DNA from: Gulbenkiania mobilis
GTDB lineage: Bacteria; Pseudomonadota; Gammaproteobacteria; Burkholderiales; Chromobacteriaceae
NCBI GenBank assembly: GCA_004346645.1
Contig: SMDA01000008.1
Coordinates: 1 to 64,000, forward strand
Length of the DNA: 64,000 bases
Direction of reading: 5' to 3'
A program made the translations under genes and the position numbers. Position 1 is the first letter of the stretch. Each line of letters begins with the position of its first letter. The notes beneath the pieces were generated by a model. The model was not told the origin of the DNA and ran no database searches. It saw only the letters and a program-made list of their open reading frames with translations. Below are positions 17,508 through 27,243 of this stretch, in pieces.

Positions 17508-17968
17508 TCGCTCCCAAACGCAGGACACAGACGAGTCCCTTTCTAGGGCTTACTCCTCTTGTCCTCACTTACCCTAAAATGACTGCTGTGGCCGCTTCTC
17601 ATGGCATAGCCTTGCGGCCGAGCCGACTGACGTTGCCGGGCCAACAGGCCCCTTCCCATTTCTCCCTTTTCCCTTCCGGCAACGTGTCCAGGCTCAGCCA
17701 TGCTCCAATAAACTTCATGCGAGAGGCCTGAGAGTCACGGTGTCCGCGGGGTCGGGAAAGGCTTACCGGTAGCGTAAGTCTGGCCCGAATCCTGTCTTTT
17801 ACTGTCGCTTCTTCTGGTGGTACTCCCTGGAGGCCTGCAGCCTTATTGAGGCCGGAAGGTCATGGCGGAGGATTGGGCGGGTTGCTCATCCCCTGCACGT
17901 ACAAGGACGCTTGTGCCGGCGGCTACGTTTACGTTAACGTAATACTTTTGAGCATTGGAGAATCGGGC
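17508..17968. other. Long intergenic region upstream of the thiolase gene
   Basis: About 460 bp without a credible gene. The only clear element is the ACGTTAACGT palindrome at its right end. I looked for a riboswitch or leader peptide and found no convincing secondary structure. Its length is unusual for this compact genome. Confidence 0.6.
17929..17942. promoter_or_regulatory. LiuR-type operator upstream of the thiolase gene
   Basis: TTACGTTAACGTAA is a perfect 14-bp palindrome that shares ACGTTAACGT with the operator at 16997-17014. It ends 26 bp before the thiolase ATG and probably overlaps the promoter. Confidence 0.75.
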
Positions 17969-19153
17969 ATGCAACAGGACGCAATCGTGGTCGTGGGAAT
18001 GGCTCGTACCCCCATGGGCGGGTTTCAGGGCGACTTTGCCTCGCTATCCGCCAGTGACCTGGGCGCGGTGGCGATCCGTGCTGCCGTCGAGCGTGCCGGG
18101 CTCGCGCTGGATAACGTCGAGGAAGTGCTGATGGGCTGCGTGTTGCCGGCGGGGCAGGGCCAAGCTCCGGCCCGTCAAGCAGCACTGAAGGCAGGCCTGC
18201 CACAGTCTGCCGGGGCCACTACCCTTAACAAGATGTGCGGCTCGGGCATGAAGGCAGTCATGCAGGCGCACGATGCTCTGTTGGCCGGGTCAGCCAGCGT
18301 GATGGTCGCCGGTGGCATGGAGAGCATGACCAATGCTCCATATCTGATCCAGAAAGCCCGGGGCGGGTTCCGGCTGGGGCACGGCGAGATCAAGGACCAC
18401 ATGTTCCTGGACGGGCTGGAGGATGCGTACGAGAAAGGCACGCTGATGGGGGTGTTCGCCGAACAGTGCGCCGACAAGTACGCTTTCGACCGCGCGGCCC
18501 AGGATGCCTATGCGATCCGCTCGCTGGAGCGGGCCCAGCAGGCGGTACGTGAAGGCTGGTTTGCCGAGGAGATCGAGCCAGTGACGGTCGCCGGACGCAA
18601 GGGCGACCGGATCGTGGAAACCGACGAGCAGCCGCTGAAGGCCGATGCAGCCAAGATCGCCACCCTGCGTCCGGCCTTTCGCAAGGATGGCACGGTCACC
18701 GCGGCCAACGCCAGCTCGATCTCGGACGGGGCGGCCGCGCTGGTGCTGATGCGCGCCAGCGAAGCCGAGAAGCGTGGCCTGACGCCGCTGGCACGGGTGG
18801 TGGGGCATGCCACCCACGCCCAGGCACCTGGCTGGTTCACCACGGCTCCGGTGGGCGCGATGCGCAAGCTGTTCGAGAAGACTGGCTGGTCTTCGGCCGA
18901 GGTGGATCTTTATGAGATTAACGAAGCCTTCGCAGTGGTGACGATGGCTGCGATGAAGGAACTGGACCTGCCGGCGGAGAAGGTCAACATCCACGGCGGC
19001 GCGTGCGCGCTGGGCCACCCGATCGGCGCTTCGGGTGCCCGTATCATCGTCACCCTGCTGGCGGCCCTACGGCGCACCGGCGGCCGCCGGGGTGTGGCCA
19101 GTCTGTGCATCGGGGGCGGCGAGGCGACGGCGATTGCGCTGGAGCTGCTGTAA
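17969..19153 (+). CDS. Thiolase (acetyl-CoA/acyl-CoA C-acyltransferase)
   Basis: The 394-aa thiolase has the acyl-accepting Cys90 in TTLNKMCGSGMKAV, the NEAFA loop, and the C-terminal GGACALGHPIGASGAR with catalytic His and the second active Cys in SLCIGGGEA. It could cleave 2-methylacetoacetyl-CoA (isoleucine route) or acetoacetyl-CoA. The shared palindrome ties it to the leftward operon even though liuR lies between them. The ATG at 17969 has GGAG 8 nt upstream. Confidence 0.93.
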   Translation: MQQDAIVVVGMARTPMGGFQGDFASLSASDLGAVAIRAAVERAGLALDNVEEVLMGCVLPAGQGQAPARQAALKAGLPQSAGATTLNKMCGSGMKAVMQAHDALLAGSASVMVAGGMESMTNAPYLIQKARGGFRLGHGEIKDHMFLDGLEDAYEKGTLMGVFAEQCADKYAFDRAAQDAYAIRSLERAQQAVREGWFAEEIEPVTVAGRKGDRIVETDEQPLKADAAKIATLRPAFRKDGTVTAANASSISDGAAALVLMRASEAEKRGLTPLARVVGHATHAQAPGWFTTAPVGAMRKLFEKTGWSSAEVDLYEINEAFAVVTMAAMKELDLPAEKVNIHGGACALGHPIGASGARIIVTLLAALRRTGGRRGVASLCIGGGEATAIALELL

Positions 19154-19174
19154 GCCGGTGTCGTGCCAGCACAT

Positions 19175-19200
19175 AAAAGCCCCGCTTCAGCGGGGCTTTT
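19175..19200 (+). terminator. Intrinsic terminator after thiolase gene
   Basis: AAAAGCCCCGC (19175-19185), TTCA loop, GCGGGGCTTTT (19190-19200). The A and T tracts on both sides suit termination from both convergent genes. Confidence 0.9.
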
Positions 19201-19204
19201 GCTT

Positions 19205-20356
19205 TTAGGCTTGGGCCGGCGGATCTTCGGAAGCCACGGCGCCTGCATCGGCAGGCAGGACGATCCGGCTTTCGATCGCCGGGTCCAGCCACAGACGGAA
19301 CAGGGTGTAGCCAACAGCCAGCAGCGTCGGGCCGATGAAGAGGCCGATCATCCCCCACGCCAGCAGGCCGCCGATCACGCCCAGGAGAATCAGCCACATC
19401 GGTAGGTTGACGCCCTGGCTGATCAGGATGGGCTTGAGGATGTTGTCGATGGTGTTGACGAGCAGGAAGCCCCACAGCAAGAGGAAGATGCCCATGCCGG
19501 TGTGTCCGGTGTAGAGCACCCACAGGGCTGCTGGCAGCCACACCAGCAGCGTCGGCAGCTGGGCCACGGCCATCATGAAGCACAGAAAGCCCAGTACCAG
19601 CGAGCCAGGCACGCCCGCGATCAGCAGGCCAATGACGCACAGTACCGTTTGAGCGAGTGCCGTGCCAATCACCCCGGCTGTCACCCCCCGAATCATCTTG
19701 GTGATGACTTGTGGCAAGGTGCCCACGGAGGCACCGCCCAGCCGGTCGGCCACGCGGATGGCCAGGCGCTGGGCTTCCTCGCCGCGGGCCAGCATCAGTC
19801 CGGACACACAGATGGCCAGCACGATCTCCAGCAGGCTGATCGACAGGTCGGCGCCCTTGCCTAGGGCCCAGAGTGCCGTTTTGTTGATGGTGGGGCGGGC
19901 CTTCTCCAGCAGACCGGGCAGGTCCGCCCGGGCATTTTCCCAGGCACCGGCCGCCATGTTGCCCACCATGGGCAGGCTCCGCAGCCAGTCGGGGGCGGGC
20001 GGCAGGGGCATGCCGGACAGCAGGTGGACCTGATCGGCGATCATGGGCACGCTCTCGGCCAGCGTCAACAGCATGAGCGCGAGCGGCACCGCCATTGCGA
20101 GCATCATTGCCACCACCATCATCGATGCCGCCAGCACGGTGCGTCCCTGCAGCCGGGCGCGCAGCCACACGAAGGCCGGCCAGACCGACACTGCGATGAT
20201 CACCCCCCATAACAGTGCACCGATGAAGGGCCGGATGATCTCGAGGCAGGCGAGTACCAGCAGGACGACGAGCGCGACGCGCAGGACGGTCATAACACTC
20301 AGGCCTTGCAGTGCCCGTTCGATCATGGTGCGTTCCGGAGAGTGAGGTGTTTGCAT
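19205..20356 (-). CDS. AI-2E family transporter (PerM/YdiK type)
   Basis: Inner-membrane protein of about 383 aa with seven to eight hydrophobic segments: two near the N-terminus, a long extramembrane middle region (about 95-145), then a C-terminal bundle with LLWGFLLVNTIDNILKPILI and GGLLAWGMIGLFIGPTLLAVGYTLF, characteristic of the family. Members include reported autoinducer-2 exporters and sodium/proton antiporters, so the substrate is open. The start at 20356 or 20326 (MIERALQGL) cannot be decided; neither has a strong ribosome site. Confidence 0.87.
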   Translation of the reverse strand: MQTPHSPERTMIERALQGLSVMTVLRVALVVLLVLACLEIIRPFIGALLWGVIIAVSVWPAFVWLRARLQGRTVLAASMMVVAMMLAMAVPLALMLLTLAESVPMIADQVHLLSGMPLPPAPDWLRSLPMVGNMAAGAWENARADLPGLLEKARPTINKTALWALGKGADLSISLLEIVLAICVSGLMLARGEEAQRLAIRVADRLGGASVGTLPQVITKMIRGVTAGVIGTALAQTVLCVIGLLIAGVPGSLVLGFLCFMMAVAQLPTLLVWLPAALWVLYTGHTGMGIFLLLWGFLLVNTIDNILKPILISQGVNLPMWLILLGVIGGLLAWGMIGLFIGPTLLAVGYTLFRLWLDPAIESRIVLPADAGAVASEDPPAQA

Positions 20357-20396
20357 GGTAATGACTGCAGGGTTGGCCGAACAGCGCAGGCGGCGA

Positions 20397-22187
20397 TCAG
20401 GCAGCCGCTGGGCGCAGCGCTTCGAGGAAAGCCGGGGCTTCGGTAAAGCCAATGATGCGTCCTGCTTCCTGGCCGCTGCGGTCGTACAACACGATGCCCG
20501 GCGGGCCGAAGAGGCCAAAGCGCCGCAGCAGGGCCTGGTGGGCGGCCGTGTTGGCGGTCACGTCGGCGCGCAGCAGGGTGAAGCCACGCATGGCCGCAGC
20601 GACCGCCGGGTCGGTAAAGGTATAGGCTTCCAATTCCTTGCAGGCCACGCACCAGTCGGCATAGAAATCCACCAGTACGGGCCGGCCGGAGGCGCGGGCG
20701 GTCACAAGGGCGGCATCCAGTTCGGCAACCGAACCGATGGCCTGGAAGGCTGGTGCCGCCGCCTCGGCGCGTACCTTTTCTCCCCCAAGCCAGCGCAGCG
20801 GATAGCGTGGGCTGGTCTCGCCAGCCAGTACGCCGGCAATCTGGGCTGCGCCTACCAGGAACAGCGCCAGTCCAAGAGCCTTGCCCAGCCGCTGGGCAGC
20901 GTGTGCATTGGTGGGCAGATGCTCGAAGGCCCGCAGGAAGACAGCGGTGCCCAGTGCCAGCGCAGCCCAGCCGAGCATAACCCATGGCGCCGGCAAAAAG
21001 GGCGAGGCCAGCCAGAGCGCCAGCGCCAGCATGATCACGCCGAAGGCCGCCTTCACCGCCTTCATCCAGGCCCCGGCACGTGGCAGGAAGTGGCCGCCGA
21101 AAGCACCGATCAGAAGCAGCGGCAAACCCAGGCCCCAGGCCATGGCATAGAGCGCCGCCCCCCCAAGCCAGGCATCGCCGGTGCTGCCGATGTAGCCCAG
21201 CGCCAGTGCCAGCGGTGGGGCGACACAGGGGCCGATGATCAGTGCCGAGAACATGCCCATGGCAAAAACGGTGACGAAGCGGCCGCCACTGAGACGGTTG
21301 GACGACGCGGCCAGGCGTGACTGCAACGCGGAAGGGAGCTGGATGGATACCAGATCGAACATTCCCAGAGCGAACACCACCATCAGTGCGCTGGCCGTCA
21401 GCACTACAGCCGGCTGCTGCAGCCAGACGGTGAGCAGCGAGCCTGTCAGTCCGGCGATCACGCCCACCACGGTGTAAGTGAGGGCCAGGCCCTGCACATA
21501 GGCAAAGGCCAACAGTAGCCCGCGGCGCCGGGTCAGCTGTCCGCCCTGTCCGGCGATCATGCTGGAGACGATGGGCAGCAAGGGATACATGCAGGCGGTG
21601 AAGGCCATGCCCAGCCCTGCGATGAAGAAGGTGGCGAGTGTGGAGAGCCAGCCCCGTGCGTTCAGGTCGCGCTCTGGCTGCGCGTCCCTAGCGGCCGGGG
21701 CCAGCCAGTCTTCGGCCAACCCTGCCGCCGCCGGCGTGCCCACCTTCAGGCGATAGGTATGGGGGGGGTAGCAGATGCCCGCTTCGGCGCAGCCCTGGAG
21801 CTCCACCAACAGCGTGAAACGCTCCGGAGCGCCCGGCTTGAGCGGAACGCTCAGACGGGTGCTGCCGGTGAAGATCGTCTGCTGGCCGAAGAAAGGGTCG
21901 TTCTTGACCTTGCCGGCGGGGAACACCGGCGCTTCGATCAGGCCCGCCGGTTCAGTGCGCAGATGGGTGCGGTCGCGGTAGAGGTAATAGCCGGCCGCGA
22001 CGTCGAAGGTCAGCTGCAGCCGGTTGCCTTCGCGCTCCACACGCGCCGCAAAGGCTTTCTCCACAGGGAGAAGGTCGTCCTGGGTCAGCGCATGCGCAGC
22101 AGGCAGCACCAGACAGAACAGCGACAGGCAGAGCAGAAGGACAGCCCGCAGGCGGAGCAGGGAAAAGGTCGGGATCGAACGCATCAT
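20397..22187 (-). CDS. dsbD: Thiol:disulfide interchange protein DsbD
   Basis: Inner-membrane electron carrier that passes reducing power from cytoplasmic thioredoxin to periplasmic DsbC, DsbG and CcmG. The 596-aa protein shows all three modules. These are a signal peptide and periplasmic alpha domain with the GCAEAGICYPP Cys pair near residue 130, eight membrane helices from about 185 to 440 (FTACMYPLLPIVSSM, GPCVAPPLA, each with a redox Cys), and a C-terminal thioredoxin domain with WCVACK near residue 515. An uptake-like word is in the gene at 21711-21721. Confidence 0.96.
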   Translation of the reverse strand: MMRSIPTFSLLRLRAVLLLCLSLFCLVLPAAHALTQDDLLPVEKAFAARVEREGNRLQLTFDVAAGYYLYRDRTHLRTEPAGLIEAPVFPAGKVKNDPFFGQQTIFTGSTRLSVPLKPGAPERFTLLVELQGCAEAGICYPPHTYRLKVGTPAAAGLAEDWLAPAARDAQPERDLNARGWLSTLATFFIAGLGMAFTACMYPLLPIVSSMIAGQGGQLTRRRGLLLAFAYVQGLALTYTVVGVIAGLTGSLLTVWLQQPAVVLTASALMVVFALGMFDLVSIQLPSALQSRLAASSNRLSGGRFVTVFAMGMFSALIIGPCVAPPLALALGYIGSTGDAWLGGAALYAMAWGLGLPLLLIGAFGGHFLPRAGAWMKAVKAAFGVIMLALALWLASPFLPAPWVMLGWAALALGTAVFLRAFEHLPTNAHAAQRLGKALGLALFLVGAAQIAGVLAGETSPRYPLRWLGGEKVRAEAAAPAFQAIGSVAELDAALVTARASGRPVLVDFYADWCVACKELEAYTFTDPAVAAAMRGFTLLRADVTANTAAHQALLRRFGLFGPPGIVLYDRSGQEAGRIIGFTEAPAFLEALRPAAA

Positions 22188-22298
22188 GGAACGGTATTGT
22201 GGGGCCTCGTGCGCAGCCGGGCAAGCGGTGCCGCGGCTGGGCGCTCCGCCCGGCTTTGGTTAAGATGGCTCGCACTACAAAGGGGCGAACACGACACG

Positions 22299-23129
22299 AT
22301 GAAAGATATCATTCACTTTGCGCATGCCAACAGTTTTCCGGCCAGCGTTTACCGCCGGATGCTGGAAGGCCTGGCCACACGCTACCGCGTGGGCTATCTG
22401 GACACCATCGGTCACGATCCTGCCTATCCGGTCACCGACTGCTGGCCGCATCTGGTGGATGAGAGCATCCATTACATCGAGCGCCACTACGACCGGCCCG
22501 TGGTGGCAGTAGGACATTCGCTGGGGGGGTATCTGATGACCTACGCCGCCCTGCGCCGTCCGGAGCTGTTCCGTGCGCTGGTGGTGCTGGACTCGCCCCT
22601 GATGGGGCCGTTCCGCTCGCGGGCGATCTGGCTGGCCAAGCGCTTGGGCTTCATCGACCGCATCACGCCCGGTGGCAATACGCTCAAGCGACGGGATCGC
22701 TGGGCATCGGTGGAAATGGTTCGCGAATACTTTGCCCGCAAACCGATGTTCGCGCGTTTCCATCCGGACTGCCTTAGCGACTATGCGCTGCAGGGCACCG
22801 AGCCGCTGGCCGAAGGCGGACGGCGGCTGAAGTTTCGCCCCGAGGTGGAGTACGCCATCTATCGGGGTCTGCCGCATGACTTGCCACGCTACCGGGGCCA
22901 GCTGAAGGTGCCGGGGCTGTTCATCGCTGGTACCGCGACCGATGTGGTGCGGCCCGACGACCTGAACTTCATTGCCAAGCATTTCGGTCTGCGCATCCTG
23001 CATCAGCCGGGGACGCATCTTTTTCCGCTGGAGCAACCGGACGAAACCGCTCGCCGTATCCTCGAAGGCCTGGATACGCTGTTCGCCGGGCTCGCACCGG
23101 CGTGTGCTTCGGCCAACCCTGTCCGCTAG
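22299..23129 (+). CDS. Alpha/beta hydrolase
   Basis: The 276-aa protein has the nucleophile elbow GHSLGG near residue 72, an HANSFPASVY oxyanion region at residues 8-17, and a likely catalytic His in PGTHLFPLEQPDE near residue 245. The acid is probably in GTATDVVRPDDL. The family covers many esterases and related enzymes, and the substrate cannot be inferred. The last few codons (ASANPVR) are encoded by an uptake-like word at 23108-23118, as if the word had been fitted to the gene end. Confidence 0.82.
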   Translation: MKDIIHFAHANSFPASVYRRMLEGLATRYRVGYLDTIGHDPAYPVTDCWPHLVDESIHYIERHYDRPVVAVGHSLGGYLMTYAALRRPELFRALVVLDSPLMGPFRSRAIWLAKRLGFIDRITPGGNTLKRRDRWASVEMVREYFARKPMFARFHPDCLSDYALQGTEPLAEGGRRLKFRPEVEYAIYRGLPHDLPRYRGQLKVPGLFIAGTATDVVRPDDLNFIAKHFGLRILHQPGTHLFPLEQPDETARRILEGLDTLFAGLAPACASANPVR

Positions 23130-23208
23130 CGCGCACCCTCAGGTCGCCCCCTTCGGACACAGCAAAAAGGGCGGCAGAAGCCGCCCTGATCGAGATCCTG
23201 AAAACGGA

Positions 23209-24003
23209 TCAGCCCGCCAGCTTATCGCGCTCGATGAGAGCGTAGGCCGAGTGGTTGTGGATGGATTCGAAGTTTTCCGACTCTACCACGTAGGCCTGCA
23301 CGCGCCCGTCGGCGTCCAGCTCTGCCGCCACGTCGCGCACCAGATCTTCCACGAACTTGGGATTTTCGTAGGCCCGCTCGGTCACGTATTTCTCGTCCGG
23401 CCGCTTGAGCAGGCCGTAGAGCTCGCAGGAGGCTTGGCGTTCCGCGATGTCGATCAGCTCCTCGATCCACACATAGTCACGGGTTTTGGCGGTGATGGTG
23501 ACGTGCGAGCGCTGGTTATGGGCACCGTACTGCGAGATCTTCTTCGAACACGGGCACAGGCTGGTGACCGGTACCACCACCTTCATCGTGAAGCGGTATT
23601 CGCCTTCCACCATTTCGCCGATGTAGGTGACTTCGTAATCCAGGAGGCTCTGCACCCCCGACACCGGCGCGGTCTTGTTGACGAAGTAGGGAAAGGACAT
23701 CTCGACATAGCCCGAGCGCGCCTCGAGACGCTCCACCATCTGGCGGACCACCGACTCGAAATGTGCCACCGACATCTCCCGCTCTTGGGCGTTGAGGATC
23801 TCCACGAAGCGGGACATATGCGTGCCCTTGAATTCGGCCGGCAGATGGACGTACATGTTGAACAGGCCGATGGTGTGCTGCACGCCGCCGGCGCGTTCCG
23901 CCACCTTGACTGGATGGCGGATGGACTTGATGCCCACCTTGTTGATCGGCAGGTTGCGGGTGTCCTGAGTGCTCTGTACGTCGGGGATGGTGGTCTGGTT
24001 CAT
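23209..24003 (-). CDS. folE2: GTP cyclohydrolase FolE2 (type IB)
   Basis: Converts GTP to 7,8-dihydroneopterin triphosphate for folate and queuosine synthesis. The 264-aa protein has the FolE2/MptA hallmarks: [15 protein letters not shown] at the N-terminus, MSRFVEIL, and the metal-ligand Cys region [20 protein letters not shown] near residue 150. Type IB enzymes work with metals other than zinc and are often zinc-starvation genes beside a canonical FolE. The start at 24003 (ATG) is preferred over an upstream TTG. The upstream segment about 24040-24060 has an imperfect dyad that could be an operator. Confidence 0.94.
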   Translation of the reverse strand: MNQTTIPDVQSTQDTRNLPINKVGIKSIRHPVKVAERAGGVQHTIGLFNMYVHLPAEFKGTHMSRFVEILNAQEREMSVAHFESVVRQMVERLEARSGYVEMSFPYFVNKTAPVSGVQSLLDYEVTYIGEMVEGEYRFTMKVVVPVTSLCPCSKKISQYGAHNQRSHVTITAKTRDYVWIEELIDIAERQASCELYGLLKRPDEKYVTERAYENPKFVEDLVRDVAAELDADGRVQAYVVESENFESIHNHSAYALIERDKLAG

Positions 24004-24080
24004 GCGATTCGCAATCAATTAACAGGAATAAGACCCCCAGTATACGCGTGCGTAATACCTGAGTAAAGTTGTCGGGAATG

Positions 24081-25376
24081 TCAGTTGCTCAGCAGCACCA
24101 ATGCTGCAAACCCGCCCCACAATCCTGCCAGGGAGCCGAGCAGCGTGGGCAGGATGCGCCATGCCAGCTGGCGCCCGCCCAGGCTGGCAATCAGCGCGAA
24201 CTTGAGCAGAGTGTTGGCGCTGACCGCCAAGGCCAGCGCCGCAGCCACCGTACCCAGCGTGACCGAGTGCTGCCCGTAGAGACGCAAGGTGGCCAAGGTG
24301 ATCGCGTCCACATCATTCAGTCCGGAAATCAGCGCCACCACATACAGCCCGCCGCGGCCGAAGTGGGCGTTGAGCCAGGCGGCCGAGACCGTAACCACCG
24401 CGAACAGAATACCGAAGCCGAGCGCAAGCTTGAGTTCCGAAGGGTTGCTCAAGGTGAGGGCCGGCCCGCTGCCGGCCGTCTCGGCCTGACGCAGCCGCCA
24501 GCCGCTGCAGATCAGCCCCAGGAGCAGGGCAGGCAGCATCAGCACGGCCACCGGGCCCAGGGCCCCCGGCTGCAGCGCCCCCGTCAGCACCATCAATCGC
24601 AGAAAGAGCACCAGGTTGGCCAGCATGATCACCGAGCCTGCCAGGCCCAGCGCTTCGGGATGGGCCCGTGCCTCACGCGCATACACCATACTGGTGGCAG
24701 TGGACGAGACCAGCCCGCCCAGAAAGCCGAGCAGCGGCCCGCCCACGCGCTCGCCTAAGAACTTCACGGCCAGGTAACCCGACAGGCCCACCCCTACGAT
24801 CAGCACGACCATCAGCCACATTTCGTAAGGGTTCAGCGCACCATAGGGACCGAAGGTCCGGTCGGGCAGCACCGGCAGCACGATGAAGGACAGGGCTGCA
24901 AACTGCAGAATGGATAGCCAGTCTCGCCGGTCCAGCCGGTTGAAGAGCCCGGAGAGTTCCGGTTTCAGGTAGAGGAGGGCGGTGGCGATAATGCCCACCG
25001 CCACTGCCAGGGCCCCCTGGCCCTGCCCGACGAGCACGCCGAGCGTAAAGGCGATGACGAGGGCGATGACGGTGGTGGTGCGTGGCTCGGCCACATCACT
25101 GCCCGCGCTGCCTTGCGGCAGGAAGCCTAGCAGGCCGGTGAGCAGCAGCCCGGTGGCCACCGGCCAGGAGGACTGCATGCCTTGTCCGACCAGGGCGACC
25201 AGCGTGCCGAACATGGCCGTGAGAGGGAAGGTGCGGATGCCGGCGAGGGGATGCGTCTTGCGCTCCCGCTCCACACCCATCAGCAGCCCTATGGCCAGGC
25301 TGGTGATGAAATGGGGCAGGGCGGCAAAAGGTGTACCTTCGAGTCGAAACCACTGGCTCCAGTCGAAGGTTCCCAT
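24081..25376 (-). CDS. MgtC/SapB family membrane protein with DUF4010
   Basis: The 431-aa polytopic protein begins with the MgtC signature (SLAIGLLMGVERERK, then AGIRTFPLTAMFG) in about residues 25-60. It continues with the DUF4010 module, including GGLVSSTATSMVYAREA and a C-terminal GLNDVDAITLATLRLYG. Function is not established for this architecture; membrane transport is likely. It starts 4 bp after the dxs stop codon, so it is probably the last gene of the xseB-ispA-dxs operon. Confidence 0.85.
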   Translation of the reverse strand: MGTFDWSQWFRLEGTPFAALPHFITSLAIGLLMGVERERKTHPLAGIRTFPLTAMFGTLVALVGQGMQSSWPVATGLLLTGLLGFLPQGSAGSDVAEPRTTTVIALVIAFTLGVLVGQGQGALAVAVGIIATALLYLKPELSGLFNRLDRRDWLSILQFAALSFIVLPVLPDRTFGPYGALNPYEMWLMVVLIVGVGLSGYLAVKFLGERVGGPLLGFLGGLVSSTATSMVYAREARAHPEALGLAGSVIMLANLVLFLRLMVLTGALQPGALGPVAVLMLPALLLGLICSGWRLRQAETAGSGPALTLSNPSELKLALGFGILFAVVTVSAAWLNAHFGRGGLYVVALISGLNDVDAITLATLRLYGQHSVTLGTVAAALALAVSANTLLKFALIASLGGRQLAWRILPTLLGSLAGLWGGFAALVLLSN

Positions 25377-25380
25377 GTGT

Positions 25381-27228
25381 TCACCCCAGCCGGTTGCGGA
25401 TGGACTGCTCCAGGCCGGCCGCGTCCAGTCCGCATTCGGCTAGCAGCAGGGCCGGGTCGCCGTGCTCGACGAAGTGGTCCGGCAGGCCAAGCTGCAGCAC
25501 CGGTACTTGGAGGCCGGCTTCGGCCAACGCTTCGATGCAGGCCGAGCCTGCCCCACCCATCACGACGTTTTCTTCCACGGTGACGAGCAGGTCATGGCTT
25601 GAGGCCAGCGTGCGCACCAGCTCGGCATCCAGCGGTTTCACGAAGCGCATGTCGGCCACCGTAGCATCGAAGGCCGGAGCCGCCGCCAGCGCAGGGGCGA
25701 CCATGCTGCCGAAGGCGAGAATGGCCACCCGGCCGGCACCCTGGCGGCGGATATGCCCCTTGCCCACCGGCAAGGCCGACATCGCTTCCAGGATGGGGGC
25801 ACCAGGACCGGTGCCGCGCGGATAACGCACCGCCGTGGGCGTGTCGAGCGTGAAGGCGGTGTACAGCATCTGCCGACATTCGTTCTCGTCCGAGGGGGCC
25901 ATGACCGTCATGTTGGGAATGCAACGCAGGAAGGAAAGATCAAAGGCGCCTGCATGAGTGGGGCCATCGGCACCCACGAGCCCTGCGCGGTCGATGGCGA
26001 ACACCACCGGAAGGTTCTGGATCGCCACATCGTGAATCAGCTGGTCGTAGGCGCGCTGCAGAAAGGTGGAGTAAATCGCCACCACCGGCTTCATGCCGTC
26101 ACAGGCCAGCCCCGCGGCGAAGGTCACCGCGTGTTGCTCGGCAATGGCGACGTCGAAGTAACGGTCCGGATGCTCCTTTTCGAAGCGTACCATCCCCGAG
26201 CCTTCCCGCATGGCCGGGGTAATGCCCACCAGCCGCCTGTCCAGCCGAGCCATGTCGCACAGCCAGTCGCCGAAGATCTGCGTGTAGCTGGGCTTGCCGC
26301 CCCCCTTGCTTCCCGACAACCCGTTGACCGGGTCGAACTTGGTGACGCCGTGATAGGCGATCGGGTCGTTCTCGGCCAGCTTGTAACCCTGCCCCTTGCG
26401 GGTCACTACATGCAGAAACTGCGGACCCTTCAGGGTGCGGATGTTACGCAGCGTATCGACCAGCACGTCGATGTCATGGCCGTCGATCGGGCCGATGTAG
26501 TTGAAGCCGAACTCCTCGAACAGCGTACCCGGCGTGAAGAAGCCCTTGACGTGCTCCTCCATCTTGCTGGCGATCTCGCGCAGCGGCGGCGCGATGCCCA
26601 GCACCCGGTTGCCGCCCTCGCGCACCGCCGCGTAAAAACGGCCGGACATCAGCTTGGCGAGGTAGTTGTTGAGGGCGCCCACGTTGGGCGAGATCGACAT
26701 GTCGTTGTCGTTGAGGATTACCAAGAGGTCGGTATCCATCGCGCCGGCGTTGTTGAGGGCCTCGAAGGCCTGGCCGGCAGTCATGGCGCCGTCGCCAATG
26801 ATGGCCACGCACTTGCGGTCGATGCCCTGTGCCTTGGCGGCAACGGCCATGCCGAGCGCAGCGCCGATGCTGGTGGACGAGTGGCCAACGCCGAAGGTGT
26901 CGTAGAGCGACTCTTCACGTTTAGGGAAGCCGGCCAGCCCGCCCTTCTGGCGCATGGTATGCATGCGCTCGCGACGACCCGTCAGGATCTTGTGCGGATA
27001 TGTCTGGTGGCCCACGTCCCACACCAGCCGGTCTTCCGGCGTGTTGAATACGTAGTGCAGCGCCACTGTCAGCTCGATGCTGCCGAGGTTGGAGGCAAAG
27101 TGGCCGCCGGTCTTGCTGACCGACTCGACCAGAAAGTTGCGCAGCTCACGGGTGAGCTGTGGCAGCTGCGCGCGCGAAAGCCTGCGCAGGTCGGCCGGGG
27201 TGTCGATGGTGTCGAGCAGGGACGTCAT
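25381..27228 (-). CDS. dxs: 1-deoxy-D-xylulose-5-phosphate synthase
   Basis: Thiamine-diphosphate enzyme that condenses pyruvate and glyceraldehyde-3-phosphate in the first step of the MEP isoprenoid pathway. The 615-aa protein has [32 protein letters not shown] (ThDP and Mg site near residue 150), and [15 protein letters not shown] with the catalytic Glu near residue 365. It follows ispA by 15 bp, so precursor and prenyl-chain synthesis are co-transcribed, a common beta- and gammaproteobacterial arrangement. Confidence 0.97.
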   Translation of the reverse strand: MTSLLDTIDTPADLRRLSRAQLPQLTRELRNFLVESVSKTGGHFASNLGSIELTVALHYVFNTPEDRLVWDVGHQTYPHKILTGRRERMHTMRQKGGLAGFPKREESLYDTFGVGHSSTSIGAALGMAVAAKAQGIDRKCVAIIGDGAMTAGQAFEALNNAGAMDTDLLVILNDNDMSISPNVGALNNYLAKLMSGRFYAAVREGGNRVLGIAPPLREIASKMEEHVKGFFTPGTLFEEFGFNYIGPIDGHDIDVLVDTLRNIRTLKGPQFLHVVTRKGQGYKLAENDPIAYHGVTKFDPVNGLSGSKGGGKPSYTQIFGDWLCDMARLDRRLVGITPAMREGSGMVRFEKEHPDRYFDVAIAEQHAVTFAAGLACDGMKPVVAIYSTFLQRAYDQLIHDVAIQNLPVVFAIDRAGLVGADGPTHAGAFDLSFLRCIPNMTVMAPSDENECRQMLYTAFTLDTPTAVRYPRGTGPGAPILEAMSALPVGKGHIRRQGAGRVAILAFGSMVAPALAAAPAFDATVADMRFVKPLDAELVRTLASSHDLLVTVEENVVMGGAGSACIEALAEAGLQVPVLQLGLPDHFVEHGDPALLLAECGLDAAGLEQSIRNRLG

Positions 27229-27243
27229 TGTGTTGGTGAATCC

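Noticed and set aside
17508..17968. Glycine-type riboswitch, suggested by GCGAGAGGCCTGAGAG near 17718
   Set aside because: Conserved junction sequences are missing, and the downstream thiolase has no glycine link.
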